Assembly: GCA_030142905.1 (NCBI GenBank)
Contig: JASJOG010000528.1
Span: 1 to 64,000 of the forward strand
Length of the DNA: 64,000 nucleotides
Direction: 5' to 3'
Origin: Heliopora coerulea
Lineage: Eukaryota > Cnidaria > Anthozoa > Scleralcyonacea > Helioporidae
Shown: positions 39,201-54,200 of the stretch, piece after piece
How the letters are laid out: each line of letters begins with the position of its first letter
Numbering within the stretch: the stretch's first letter is position 1
Program-made: the position numbers and the translations under genes
The notes under the pieces: generated by a model
The model's database searches: none
The model's input: the letters and a program-made list of their open reading frames with translations, nothing else
What the model was told of the DNA's origin: nothing

Positions 39201-42200
39201 ATATTTTCTTCAGAAGTAATTCAGAGGTGTGATAGTTTTGTTAAGACAGATGTTTCCCAGTTTGTCACTTTCAGTCAGGAGCGTTTTCGTCGGAGCGCAA
39301 CTGGCCAGTACTTGAAAATCCCGAGTGCCAAAACTTCATGCTTCCGGGACTCTTATTTCAATAGAACAGTAAAGTTATGGAACTCTTTACACGATATCTT
39401 GAAAAATACTACTTCTCAACAGTTTTCAAAATTCCACTAAAAATTTACTTTTCCCGCTTTTATAAAGTTTTTGATGCAGATAATGTAAAAACTTATAAAG
39501 TCGTAAGTCCTAAAGGCCGCCAAGTTAATTCCTTAGAGGCGTGCTCCTGTTAACGCTGTAATTATTAGCTTTTGCTTTTAGATTACTGTTATTTATTGTA
39601 TAGTTTTTGTTTTTATTGTTTTATTTCATGTTATGTTCTTATTTTAGTTGATATAATTGTAGGTTAGGTATGAGTTAAATTTTTATCACTGGGTAGGGTA
39701 GGATAGATAGGTCTTGTAGGGGACTTAGCGTCGTTTTGTCTATTCACCCGTATTTGGCGAATCTGTAAAATTAAAATTAAAAAAAATAATTAAAAATTCG
39801 GTGAACGAAGTTCGATAGACATGAAGCTATGTATAGAATTCGAAAATTGAACATGTTTTACTCTTTTTCAACATTTGAATTTATATGGAATTTGAATTGT
39901 AGTGAATGAATTAACCAATTATCTATTTAATTTTTTACCACAAATTTAGATGTGGATGAGTGTACTAACAACACTTGTCATGGAAATGCAACTTGTAACA
40001 ACACAATTGGATCTTTCATTTGTATGTGTGACAGTGGGTTTACTGGCGATGGATTTAATTGTTCAGGTATAAATATATAATGAAAAACTATTTTTCATTT
40101 AGCCTCCATACAAGAATGCTGTTTAGTGAAAATTTGATTGAAGATTTATTAATGAAGCTTATTCACGCCGAGTATTCACTGGTGGGAACTCTAAAACTGG
40201 AATATGTCATTGATACATGGCATATTCATATTTCACGAAACAACTCTTGATAAGTTATATACAGTAAGGTAATTTAGTTAGTGACGAATAGTTGAACACT
40301 TTTTTCTGCAAAATTTAGACGTGAATGAATATTCCAACTTGTAACAACACAATTGGATCTTTCATGTGTATGTGTGACGGGGGATTTACTGGTGGTAGAT
40401 TTAATTGTTGAGGTATAAATAACAAGTGAACGAAGGCTCAGAATATCTGTGGAAGATAATATGTTGAAGGAGTTCTTGCAGGACGCTCAGGTTTTCTTAA
40501 TTTGCGATATGAAGTCAGTGCCGTGAAACAAGTATAGGTCTGGTCATGTAGCATCAATATGCTCCTCGGACATAAGAATTATGAGTGTTTACTTTTTTAT
40601 TTAATCTTGGAGTTTTATGACGAGTTATTGTCAACAAAGTTGATGTTTAAAATAGATCCCCGCATAGGAGGAGGTATGTTTTGATAGTTAGTCGAATAAC
40701 TATAGGTAGAAAAAATAAACACCAAAATTAGGTCACTCTTATCACAATAATGCTTGTATCGATACAGAATTTAAATGGCAGTAAATAACTAAACATCCGT
40801 TTATACATCTTTTCCAACTAAATTTAGATGTGAATGAATGTGGAAACAATACTTGTCATGGAAACGCAACTTGTAACAACACAATTGGATCTTTCGTGTG
40901 TATGTGTGATAGAGGGTTTACTGGTGATGGGTTTAATTGTTCAGGTATGCATAACCGATCATTGAGACATTTATCATACATTCTTTCCTTAGGTTGATTA
41001 TTTCATAAAAATGTTCGGGAAGATAATTGGTGGTCTACACATTACATTTAATGATCAGTGGTTTAAGTTGTGATACAATTTGCGTCGATTTGAATAATTC
41101 GGCGTCACTTACCCATTCACAATATTTGTAAATATATATGGAAACTAGAAATAATGATATTAATGTTATTATTAACATATATTGGATTCCGCTTAGGTCG
41201 CACATGTATCGAACTTACACCTTAGCTCACCATCTGAGTTTTGGTAGATCAACGGTTAGAGTGTCTCACCGGCTATCAGAAGGTTTCGGGTTTGATTTCG
41301 GTCTGGGGCTCCGAAATCGATTTTTCCGAGGATAAAGCTTGACGATCGTTCATCTAACATTTAAGTATATGGAAATTGACTAGTATAATAAATACTTATA
41401 GGTAATATTTTTATCTTTGAAAACGATGTGAGGTGTGGATGAGTGTGGTACTGAGACCTCTTATGCGAACGCAGTGTGTAAAAGCGTTACTGGAAATTTT
41501 CTTTTTGTGTGGTCGAAGCTTTAGTAATTGGTGGTGCTTCACTGATTTGTGTAAGCGAAACCTCTTAAGGAAGTCTAACTCACAATTCAAATGAGAATTT
41601 TTTTAAAGGAGTTTATACAGGACACTTAGATTTTTTCGATTTGCACCATATAGTCAGTGGTCAGGAACAGCCGTACGTCTTCAGTAGAAAAATATGCTCC
41701 TTGATCTAACTCAGCATTCTGAAGGATGAACTTGTCATATTGGATTGTAATGGTTTTCGTGAAATGATTAAAAAGGCTAAACTTGATCTCGGTCTTGAAG
41801 GAGGCATTTGTTTGTGGTTGTTGGAGTATCTGGTATGATATTAGGAGAGTTTTCAAACTTCGGAAACTTTTATCGTTTTAGATACCTGCATGTGTATGGA
41901 ATTTTAATGTCAAAAACTAATTTGATTAATTTTTCTTTTTTTTAAAACATAGATGTGGATGAGTGCGCTGCCGACCCTTGTGATGGAAACGCGACTTGCC
42001 ACAACACTAATGGCTCTTTCATGTGTATGTGTAATAGAGGCTTTACTGGTGATGGATTTAATTGTTCAGGTATGCCTTACCAATACGGGAATTTATTGTC
42101 ACGAGATTTCTATACCAGACAAACATAGCTCGCCATTCTCACGAAAATTTCACTTGCAATTTCACTTATGAAAATACTATTTCATGTTTGAATTGTTTCA

Positions 42201-45200
42201 ATTCCATTAGCGAAATTAAAATTTGATTTGGGAATTTTCTATTCCATACGAGAATGAAATATATGCTACGACCACCGAGATTTCACATGCGAAAGCGTTC
42301 CCATGTCGTATGTGAATCGAAAGTTTCATTTGTGAGAATTTTCCAATTTCATGTTTTCCACTTGTGAAATGAATGTGAAATTATGAGAACGACAATATAA
42401 GTATTACGTTCCTCGGACGCAACAGTAAGGAAGAAGATGAAGTGTCTAGCATTGGATCTTCTCGTCTTCGTAAAAAGCATACCAGGAAAATATTGATAGT
42501 TAAAAAAGTTATTTTGACAAGAAAAAAATCCCAACGTTTTTGGAATGTCTGAGTAAGTGACTAGAATTTTCAAGTCCGCTTGGTGTTATATGATTCTGAC
42601 CATATGCGTATACATAAAGTTTACACGGCGTTGAATGATCAATTGGATATTCTGCGAGTTTTTTTTTTTTTTTTGAAAAATCTAGATGTGAATGAATGCA
42701 TCAACGATACTTGTCATGGAAACGCAACATGTAACAACACAATTGGATCTTTCGTGTGTATGTGTGATAGAGGATTTACTGGTGACGGATTCAATTGTTC
42801 AGGTATGCACATCCAATAGAGAAACATATCGTCACGGGATGTACATTGAAGATAGTTACTTTGAAAGGCGCTTTGTGTAAAAGGCTTCGGATCAATTCAG
42901 TTACACTTTGCAGTCAATAGTGTGAAACAGGCACATCTTGCCAAAAGTAGCATTATACTCGTCGAGCGGAGCAGCAAGAAAGATAATAAAGTGTCTACAT
43001 TGGATCTTCTCGTCTTCATGGGAAGCATCTCAGAAAAATATTGATATTGAAAGAATTAAGTTGGAAAAAAATTCCATGGTTTTTCGAATATCTGAGCAAG
43101 TGACTAAAATTTTTAAGAGACCGCGTGTTATGTGATTTTGAACACGCACGTATGCATGAAAATTTTTGTGGTAGTAAATGATTTGCTGGGTATTTTAGCA
43201 TTTTTTTAAATGTAGATGTGAATGAGTGCACTAATGATACTTGTCATGGAAATGCAACATGTAACAACACAATTGGATCTTTCACGTGTGTATGTGTAAT
43301 AGAGGATCTACCGGTGATGGATTTAATTGTTTGGGTTTGCACAACCACTACAGAAAGATATTGTGACTCGATGTCCATACAAGATAATTAATTTGAAAGG
43401 GGTTTTTGTAAAACGTTTTGGCTGTATTCATTTCCACCCTGTAGTGAGTGGTGTAAATAAACAAGTATAGTTCGTCAGTAGTAGGATTCTTCTCCTTGGG
43501 CAGATGAAGAAGAAAGAAGGTTGAGTTGGTGTATTCAATCTTCACGTCATCGTCGAAAACATCACACAAAAACATTGATGTCTAATGGTTGAAGCTAATA
43601 GGAAAAAAAATTCCTTAGTTTTTGGAATATCTGAGCAAGAGACCCGAATATCCAATAAGTACACGTGTTATATGATTGTGCACATATGCATAAACATGAT
43701 AGTTTATGTCGTAGTAAATGATTCATTGGATTTTTTTGGGTCTTTTTTGTTTGAAAAATGCAGATGTGAATGAATGTGGCAACTATACTTGTCATGCGAA
43801 TGCCACTTGTAACAACACAATTGGATCTGTCATGTGTATTTGTGATAGAGGATTTACTGGTGATGGATTTAATTGTTCAGGTAGGAACCATTAAGGGAGG
43901 AAACTGTCACTCAAATTCTGCATGTACTGAGGTGGAATCTTTCTTAAAGACATTTCAAAGAAAGCTTGTGCTGTTTTAATATTCATGAGTACTCAGAGGT
44001 GTTGAATAACGAGGCAAGTTTGAGAAACAAGTTGCATTTTCTGGAATTCGAAAGTTGAACATGTTTCACTCATTTTTAGCATTTGAGTTTATATCAAATT
44101 AAAATTATGACAAATATATAAAAACATATATTATTTTGTTGTTTATAAATACAATTTAGACGTGGATGAGTGTACTAACAACAACACGTGTGATGAAAAC
44201 GCAACTTGTAATAACACAATTGGATCTTTCATGTGTACGTGTGACAGAGGATTTACTGGTGATGGATTTAATTGTTCAGGTAAGGAGAACTATTAAGAAA
44301 GAAATTATCACTCAAGCTCTGTACAAAGTCATTAATTTTAAAAATTTTTTTTGAGGAAAGCTTGTTTTTTATTTAACTTGCATGGATAGTCATTAGTGTA
44401 AATTATGTTGATTTTGAGTAGGAAATTGATGACAGGAATATTTTTTTCGGACCTGATTATTTAGCAAAAGAAATTCGATAAACATGAAGGTGTTTGTGGA
44501 ATTTGAAACTTGAACATGCTTTACTCATTTTCAGCCTTTGCATTAACATGAAATTTTAATTGTGATGAATAGTAATTTATTATATACTCAATTTTTTATA
44601 ACCCAATTTAGATGTGAATGAGTGTGTCAACGAAACTTGCCATGTAAATGCAACATGTAACAACACAATTGGATCTTTCACGTGTATGTGTGATACAGGA
44701 TTTACTGGTGATGGATTTAATTGTTCAGGTATGGATAATGAGTAAGGGAACCATTTGCCATTTAACTACTCTTTTAGATTAAGTTTTTGTGGAATACTTG
44801 GGCTGATTAACCAATGAAGTGTATATAGGTCATGAAGTTGTACGCCTAATCCCTGAACAGAGCGTCTTCGTACTCCTTTTATCTATACGTGTAAAAAAAG
44901 TATATATTAAGTAAACACATATTTTATATCTCTTTGAATAAAATTTAGATGTGAATGAATGTATTAAAGATACATGTCATGGAAACGCAACTTGTAAGAA
45001 CACGATTGGATCTTTCATGTGTATGTGTGATAGAGGATTCACTGGCGATGGATTTAATTGTTCAGGTATAAATATACAATGAAAAACTGTTTTTCAGTTA
45101 GTCTCCATACCAGAATACTGTTTAGTGAAAACTTGATTGAAGATTTATTAATGAAGCTTATTCACGCCGAGTATTCACTGTTGGGAACTCTAAAACTGGA

Positions 45201-48200
45201 ATATGTCATTGATACTTGGGATATTCATATTTGACGAAACAACTCTTGATAATTTTTATACAGTAAGGTAATTTAGTTAGTGACGAATAGTTGAACACTT
45301 TTTTCTGCAAAATTTAGACTTGAATGAATATTCCAACTTGTAACAACACAATTGGATCTTTCATGTGTATGTGTGACGGGGGATTTACTGGTGGTAGATT
45401 TAATTGTTGAGGTATAAATAACAAGTGAACGAAGGCTCAGAATATCTGTGGAAGATAATATGTTGAAGGAGTTCTTGCAGGACGCTCAGGTTTTCTTAAT
45501 TTGCGATATGAAGTCAGTGCCGTGAAACAAGTATAGGTCTGGTCATGTAGCATCAATATGCTCCTCGGACATAAGAATTATGAGTGTTTACTTTTTTATT
45601 TAATCTTGGAGTTTTATGACGAGTTATTGTCAACAAAGTTGATGTTTAAAATAGATCCCCGCATAGGAGGAGGTATGTTTTGATAGTTAGTCGAATAACT
45701 ATAGGTAGAAAAAATAAACACCAAAATTAGGTCACTCTTATCACAATAATGCTTGTATCGATACAGAATTTAAATGGCAGTAAATAACTAAACATCCGTT
45801 TATACATCTTTTCCAACTAAATTTAGATGTGAATGAATGTGGAAACAATACTTGTCATGGAAACGCAACTTGTAACAACACAATTGGATCTTTCGTGTGT
45901 ATGTGTGATAGAGGGTTTACTGGTGATGGGTTTAATTGTTCAGGTATGCATAACCGATCATTGAGACATTTATCATACATTCTTTCCTTAGGTTGATTAT
46001 TTCATAAAAATGTTCGGGAAGATAATTGGTGGTCTACACATTACATTTAATGATCAGTGGTTTAAGTTGTGATACAATTTGCGTCGATTTGAATAATTCG
46101 GCGTCACTTACCCATTCACAATATTTGTAAATATATATGGAAACTAGAAATAATGATATTAATGTTATTATTAACATATATTGGATTCCGCTTAGGTCGC
46201 ACATGTATCGAACTTACACCTTAGCTCACCATCTGAGTTTTGGTAGATCAACGGTTAGAGTGTCTCACCGGCTATCAGAAGGTTTCGGGTTTGATTTCGG
46301 TCTGGGGCTCCGAAATCGATTTTTCCGAGGATAAAGCTTGACGATCGTTCATCTAACATTTAAGTATATGGAAATTGACTAGTATAATAAATACTTATAG
46401 GTAATATTTTTATCTTTGAAAACGATGTGAGGTGTGGATGAGTGTGGTACTGAGACCTCTTATGCGAACGCAGTGTGTAAAAGCGTTACTGGAAATTTTC
46501 TTTTTGTGTGGTCGAAGCTTTAGTAATTGGTGGTGCTTCACTGATTTGTGTAAGCGAAACCTCTTAAGGAAGTCTAACTCACAATTCAAATGAGAATTTT
46601 TTTAAAGGAGTTTATACAGGACACTTAGATTTTTTCGATTTGCACCATATAGTCAGTGGTCAGGAACAGCCGTACGTCTTCAGTAGAAAAATATGCTCCT
46701 TGATCTAACTCAGCATTCTGAAGGATGAACTTGTCATATTGGATTGTAATGGTTTTCGTGAAATGATTAAAAAGGCTAAACTTGATCTCGGTCTTGAAGG
46801 AGGCATTTGTTTGTGGTTGTTGGAGTATCTGGTATGATATTAGGAGAGTTTTCAAACTTCGGAAACTTTTATCGTTTTAGATACCTGCATGTGTATGGAA
46901 TTTTAATGTCAAAAACTAATTTGATTAATTTTTCTTTTTTTTAAAACATAGATGTGGATGAGTGCGCTGCCGACCCTTGTGATGGAAACGCGACTTGCCA
47001 CAACACTAATGGCTCTTTCATGTGTATGTGTAATAGAGGCTTTACTGGTGATGGATTTAATTGTTCAGGTATGCCTTACCAATACGGGAATTTATTGTCA
47101 CGAGATTTCTATACCAGACAAACATAGCTCGCCATTCTCACGAAAATTTCACTTGCAATTTCACTTATGAAAATACTATTTCATGTTTGAATTGTTTCAA
47201 TTCCATTAGCGAAATTAAAATTTGATTTGGGAATTTTCTATTCCATACGAGAATGAAATATATGCTACGACCACCGAGATTTCACATGCGAAAGCGTTCC
47301 CATGTCGTATGTGAATCGAAAGTTTCATTTGTGAGAATTTTCCAATTTCATGTTTTCCACTTGTGAAATGAATGTGAAATTATGAGAACGACAATATAAG
47401 TATTACGTTCCTCGGACGCAACAGTAAGGAAGAAGATGAAGTGTCTAGCATTGGATCTTCTCGTCTTCGTAAAAAGCATACCAGGAAAATATTGATAGTT
47501 AAAAAAGTTATTTTGACAAGAAAAAAATCCCAACGTTTTTGGAATGTCTGAGTAAGTGACTAGAATTTTCAAGTCCGCTTGGTGTTATATGATTCTGACC
47601 ATATGCGTATACATAAAGTTTACACGGCGTTGAATGATCAATTGGATATTCTGCGAGTTTTTTTTTTTTTTTTGAAAAATCTAGATGTGAATGAATGCAT
47701 CAACGATACTTGTCATGGAAACGCAACATGTAACAACACAATTGGATCTTTCGTGTGTATGTGTGATAGAGGATTTACTGGTGAAGGATTCAATTGTTCA
47801 GGTATGCACATCCAATAGAGAAACATATCGTCACGGGATGTACATTGAAGATAGTTACTTTGAAAGGCGCTTTGTGTAAAAGGCTTCGGATCAATTCAGT
47901 TACACTTTGCAGTCAATAGTGTGAAACAGGCACATCTTGCCAAAAGTAGCATTATACTCGTCGAGCGGAGCAGCAAGAAAGATAATAAAGTGTCTACATT
48001 GGATCTTCTCGTCTTCATGGGAAGCATCTCAGAAAAATATTGATATTGAAAGAATTAAGTTGGAAAAAAATTCCATAGTTTTTCGAATATCTGAGCAAGT
48101 GACTAAAATTTTTAAGAGACCGCGTGTTATGTGATTTTGAACACGCACGTATGCATGAAAATTTTTGTGGTAGTAAATGATTTGCTGGGTATTTTAGCAT

Positions 48201-51200
48201 TTTTTTAAATGTAGATGTGAATGAGTGCACTAATGATACTTGTCATGGAAATGCAACATGTAACAACACAATTGGATCTTTCACGTGTGTATGTGTAATA
48301 GAGGATCTACCGGTGATGGATTTAATTGTTTGGGTTACCACAAAAACTACAGAAAGATATTGTGACTCGATGTCCATACAAGATAATTAATTTGAAAGGG
48401 GTTTTTGTAAAACGTTTTGGCTGTATTCATTTCCACCCTGTAGTGAGTGGTGTAAATAAACAAGTATAGTTCGTCAGTAGTAGGATTCTTCTCCTTGGGC
48501 AGATGAAGAAGAAAGAAGGTTGAGTTGGTGTATTCAATCTTCACGTCATCGTCGAAAACATCACACAAAAACATTGATGTCTAATGGTTGAAGCTAATAG
48601 GAAAAAAAATTCCTTAGTTTTTGGAATATCTGAGCAAGAGACCCGAATATCCAATAAGTACACGTGTTATATGATTGTGCACATATGCATAAACATGATA
48701 GTTTATGTCGTAGTAAATGATTCATTGGATTTTTTTGGGTCTTTTTTGTTTGAAAAATGCAGATGTGAATGAATGTGGCAACTATACTTGTCATGCGAAT
48801 GCCACTTGTAACAACACAATTGGATCTGTCATGTGTATTTGTGATAGAGGATTTACTGGTGATGGATTTAATTGTTCAGGTAGGAACCATTAAGGGAGGA
48901 AACTGTCACTCAAATTCTGCATGTACTGAGGTGGAATCTTTCTTAAAGACATTTCAAAGAAAGCTTGTGCTGTTTTAATATTCATGAGTACTCAGAGGTG
49001 TTGAATAACGAGGCAAGTTTGAGAAACAAGTTGCATTTTCTGGAATTCGAAAGTTGAACATGTTTCACTCATTTTTAGCATTTGAGTTTATATCAAATTA
49101 AAATTATGACAAATATATAAAAACATATATTATTTTGTTGTTTATAAATACAATTTAGACGTGGATGAGTGTACTAACAACAACACGTGTGATGAAAACG
49201 CAACTTGTAATAACACAATTGGATCTTTCATGTGTACGTGTGACAGAGGATTTACTGGTGATGGATTTAATTGTTCAGGTAAGGAGAACTATTAAGAAAG
49301 AAATTATCACTCAAGCTCTGTACAAAGTCATTAATTTTAAAAATTTTTTTTGAGGAAAGCTTGTTTTTTATTTAACTTGCATGGATAGTCATTAGTGTAA
49401 ATTATGTTGATTTTGAGTAGGAAATTGATGACAGGAATATTTTTTTCGGACCTGATTATTTAGCAAAAGAAATTCGATAAACATGAAGGTGTTTGTGGAA
49501 TTTGAAACTTGAACATGCTTTACTCATTTTCAGCCTTTGCATTAACATGAAATTTTAATTGTGATGAATAGTAATTTATTATATACTCAATTTTTTATAA
49601 CCCAATTTAGATGTGAATGAGTGTGTCAACGAAACTTGCCATGTAAATGCAACATGTAACAACACAATTGGATCTTTCACGTGTATGTGTGATACAGGAT
49701 TTACTGGTGATGGATTTAATTGTTCAGGTATGGATAATGAGTAAGGGAACCATTTGCCATTTAACTACTCTTTTAGATTAAGTTTTTGTGGAATACTTGG
49801 GCTGATTAACCAATGAAGTGTATATAGGTCATGAAGTTGTACGCCTAATCCCTGAACAGAGCGTCTTCGTACTCCTTTTATCTATACGTGTAAAAAAAGT
49901 ATATATTAAGTAAACACATATTTTATATCTCTTTGAATAAAATTTAGATGTGAATGAATGTATTAAAGATACATGTCATGGAAACGCAACTTGTAAGAAC
50001 ACGATTGGATCTTTCATGTGTATGTGTGATAGAGGATTCACTGGCGATGGATTTAATTGTTCAGGTATAAATATACAATGAAAAACTGTTTTTCAGTTAG
50101 TCTCCATACCAGAATACTGTTTAGTGAAAACTTGATTGAAGATTTATTAAAGAAGCTTATTCACGCGAGTATTCACTGTTGGGAACTCTAAAACTGGAAT
50201 ATGTCATTGATACTTGGGATATTCATATTTGACGAAACAACTCTTGATAAGTTATATACAGTAAGGTAATTTAGTTAGTGACGAATAGTTGAACACTTTT
50301 TTCTGCAAAATTTAGACTTGAATGAATATTCCAACTTGTAACAACACAATTGGATCTTTCATTTGTATGTGTGACGGGGGATTTACTGGTGGTAGATTTA
50401 ATTGTTGAGGTATAAATAACAAGTGAACGAAGGCTCAGAATATCTGTGGAAGATAATATGTTGAAGGAGTTCTTGCAGGACGCTCAGGTTTTCTTAATTT
50501 GCGATATGAAGTCAGTGCCGTGAAACAAGTATAGGTCTGGTCATGTAGCATCAATATGCTCCTCGGACATAAGAATTATGAGTGTTTACTTTTTTATTTA
50601 ATCTTGGAGTTTTATGACGAGTTATTGTCAACAAAGTTGATGTTTAAAATAGATCCCCGCATAGGAGGAGGTATGTTTTGATAGTTGGTCGAATAACTAT
50701 AGGTAGAAAAAATAAACACCAAAATTAGGTCACTCTTATCACAATAATGCTTGTATCGATACAGAATTTAAATGGCAGTAAATAACTAAACATCCGTTTA
50801 TACATCTTTTCCAACTAAATTTAGATGTGAATGAATGTGGAAACAATACTTGTCATGGAAACGCAACTTGTAACAACACAATTGGATCTTCCGTGTGTAT
50901 GTGTGATAGAGGGTTTATTGGTGATGGGTTTAATTGTTCAGGTATGCATAACCGATCATTGAGACATTTATCATACATTCTTTCCTTAGGTTGATTATTT
51001 CATAAAAATGTTCGGGAAGATAATTGGTGGTCTACACATTACATTTAATGATCAGTGGTTTAAGTTGTGATACAATTTGCGTCGATTTGAATAATTCGGC
51101 GTCACTTACCCATTCACAATATTTGTAAATATATATGGAAACTAGAAATAATGATATTAATGTTATTATTAACATATATTGGATTCCGCTTAGGTCGCAC

Positions 51201-54200
51201 ATGTATTGAACTTACACCTTAGCTCACCATCTGAGTTTTGGTAGATCAACGGTTAGAGTGTCTCACTGGCTATCAGAAGGTTTCGGGTTTGATTTCGGTC
51301 TGGGCCTCCGAAATCGATTTTTTTGAGGATAGAGCTTGACGATCGTTCATCTAACATTTAAGTATATGGAAATTGACTAGTATAATAAATACTTATAGGT
51401 AATATTTTTATCTTTGAAAACGATGTGAGGTGTGGATGAGTGTGGTACTGAGACCTCTTATGCGAACGCAGTGTGTAAAAGCGTTACTGGAAATTTTCTT
51501 TTTGTGTGGTCGAAGCTTTAGTAATTGGTGGTGCTTCACTGATTTGTGTAAGCGAAACCTCTTAAGGAAGTCTAACTCACAATTCAAATGAGAATTTTTT
51601 TAAAGGAGTTTATACAGGACACTTAGATTTTTTCGATTTGCACCATATAGTCAGTGGTCAGGAACAGCCGTACGTCTTCAGTAGAAAAATATGCTCCTTG
51701 ATCTAACTCAGCATTCTGAAGGATGAACTTGTCATATTGGATTGTAATGGTTTTCGTGAAATGATTAAAAAGGCTAAACTTGATCTCGGTCTTGAAGGAG
51801 GCATTTGTTTGTGGTTGTTGGAGTATCTGGTATGATATTAGGAGAGTTTTCAAACTTCGGAAACTTTTATCGTTTTAGATACCTGCATGTGTATGGAATT
51901 TTAATGTCAAAAACTAATTTGATTAATTTTTCTTTTTTTTAAAACATAGATGTGGATGAGTGCGCTGCCGACCCTTGTGATGGAAACGCGACTTGCCACA
52001 ACACTAATGGCTCTTTCATGTGTATGTGTAATAGAGGCTTTACTGGTGATGGATTTAATTGTTCAGGTATGCCTTACCAATACGGGAATTTATTGTCACG
52101 AGATTTCTATACCAGACAAACATAGCTCGCCATTCTCACGAAAATTTCACTTGCAATTTCACTTATGAAAATACTATTTCATGTTTGAATTGTTTCAATT
52201 CCATTAGCGAAATTAAAATTTGATTTGGGAATTTTCTATTCCATACGAGAATGAAATATATGCTACGACCACCGAGATTTCACATGCGAAAGCGTTCCCA
52301 TGTCGTATGTGAATCGAAAGTTTCATTTGTGAGAATTTTCCAATTTCATGTTTTCCACTTGTGAAATGAATGTGAAATTATGAGAACGACAATATAAGTA
52401 TTACGTTCCTCGGACGCAACAGTAAGGAAGAAGATGAAGTGTCTAGCATTGGATCTTCTCGTCTTCGTAAAAAGCATACCAGGAAAATATTGATAGTTAA
52501 AAAAGTTATTTTGACAAGAAAAAAATCCCAACGTTTTTGGAATGTCTGAGTAAGTGACTAGAATTTTCAAGTCCGCTTGGTGTTATATGATTCTGACCAT
52601 ATGCGTATACATAAAGTTTACACGGCGTTGAATGATCAATTGGATATTCTGCGAGTTTTTTTTTTTTTTTGAAAAATCTAGATGTGAATGAATGCATCAA
52701 CGATACTTGTCATGGAAACGCAACATGTAACAACACAATTGGATCTTTCGTGTGTATGTGTGATAGAGGATTTACTGGTGACGGATTCAATTGTTCAGGT
52801 ATGCACATCCAATAGAGAAACATATCGTCACGCGATGTACATTGAAGATAGTTACTTTGAAAGGCGCTTTGTGTAAAAGGCTTCGGATCAATTCAGTTAC
52901 ACTTTGCAGTCAATGGTGTGAAACAGGCACATCTTGCCAAAAGTAGCATTATACTCTTCGAACGGAGAAGCAAGAAAGATAATAATGTGTCTACATTGGA
53001 TCTTCTCGTCTTCATGGGAAGCATCTCAGAAAAATATTGATATTGAAAGAATTAAGTTGGAAAAAAATTCCATAGTTTTTCGAATATCTGAGCAAGTGAC
53101 TAAAATTTTTAAGAGACCGCGTGTTATGTGATTTTGAACATGCACGTATGCATGAAAATTTTTGTGGTAGTAAATGATTTGCTGGGTATTTTAGCATTTT
53201 TTTAAATGTAGATGTGAATGAGTGCACTAATGATACTTGTCATGGAAATGCAACATGTAACAACACAATTGGATCTTTCACGTGTGTATGTGTAATAGAG
53301 GATCTACCGGTGATGGATTTAATTGTTTGGGTTTGCACAACCACTACAGAAAGATATTGTGACTCGATGTCCATACAAGATAATTAATTTGAAAGGGGTT
53401 TTTGTAAAACGTTTTGGCTGTATTCATTTCCACCCTGTAGTGAGTGGTGTAAATAAACAAGTATAGTTCGTCAGTAGTAGGATTCTTCTCCTTGGGCAGA
53501 TGAAGAAGAAAGAAGGTTGAGTTGGTGTATTCAATCTTCACGTCATCGTCAAAAACGTCACACAAAAACATTGATGTCTAATGGTTGAAGCTAATAGGAA
53601 AAAAAATTCCTTAGTTTTTGGAATATCTGAGCAAGAGACCCGAATATCCAATAAGTACACGTGTTATATGATTGTGCACATATGCATAAACATGATAGTT
53701 TATGTCGTAGTAAATGATTCATTGGATTTTTTTGGGTCTTTTTTGTTTGAAAAATGCAGATGTGAATGAATGTGGCAACTATACTTGTCATGCGAATGCC
53801 ACTTGTAACAACACAATTGGATCTGTCATGTGTATTTGTGATAGAGGATTTACTGGTGATGGATTTAATTGTTCAGGTAGGAACCATTAAGGGAGGAAAC
53901 TGTCACTCAAATTCTGCATGTACTGAGGTGGAATCTTTCTTAAAGACATTTCAAAGAAAGCTTGTGCTGTTTTAATATTCATGAGTACTCAGAGGTGTTG
54001 AATAACGAGGCAAGTTTGAGAAACAAGTTGCATTTTCTGGAATTCGAAAGTTGAACATGTTTCACTCATTTTTAGCATTTGAGTTTATATCAAATTAAAA
54101 TTATGACAAATATATAAAAACATATATTATTTTGTTGTTTATAAATACAATTTAGACGTGGATGAGTGTACTAACAACAACACGTGTGATGAAAACGCAA

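Noticed and set aside
41626..53571. Thrice-repeated minus-strand frames of 64-76 codons
   Set aside because: They recur only because the 5-kb unit recurs; they show no domain, codon bias or splice signals.
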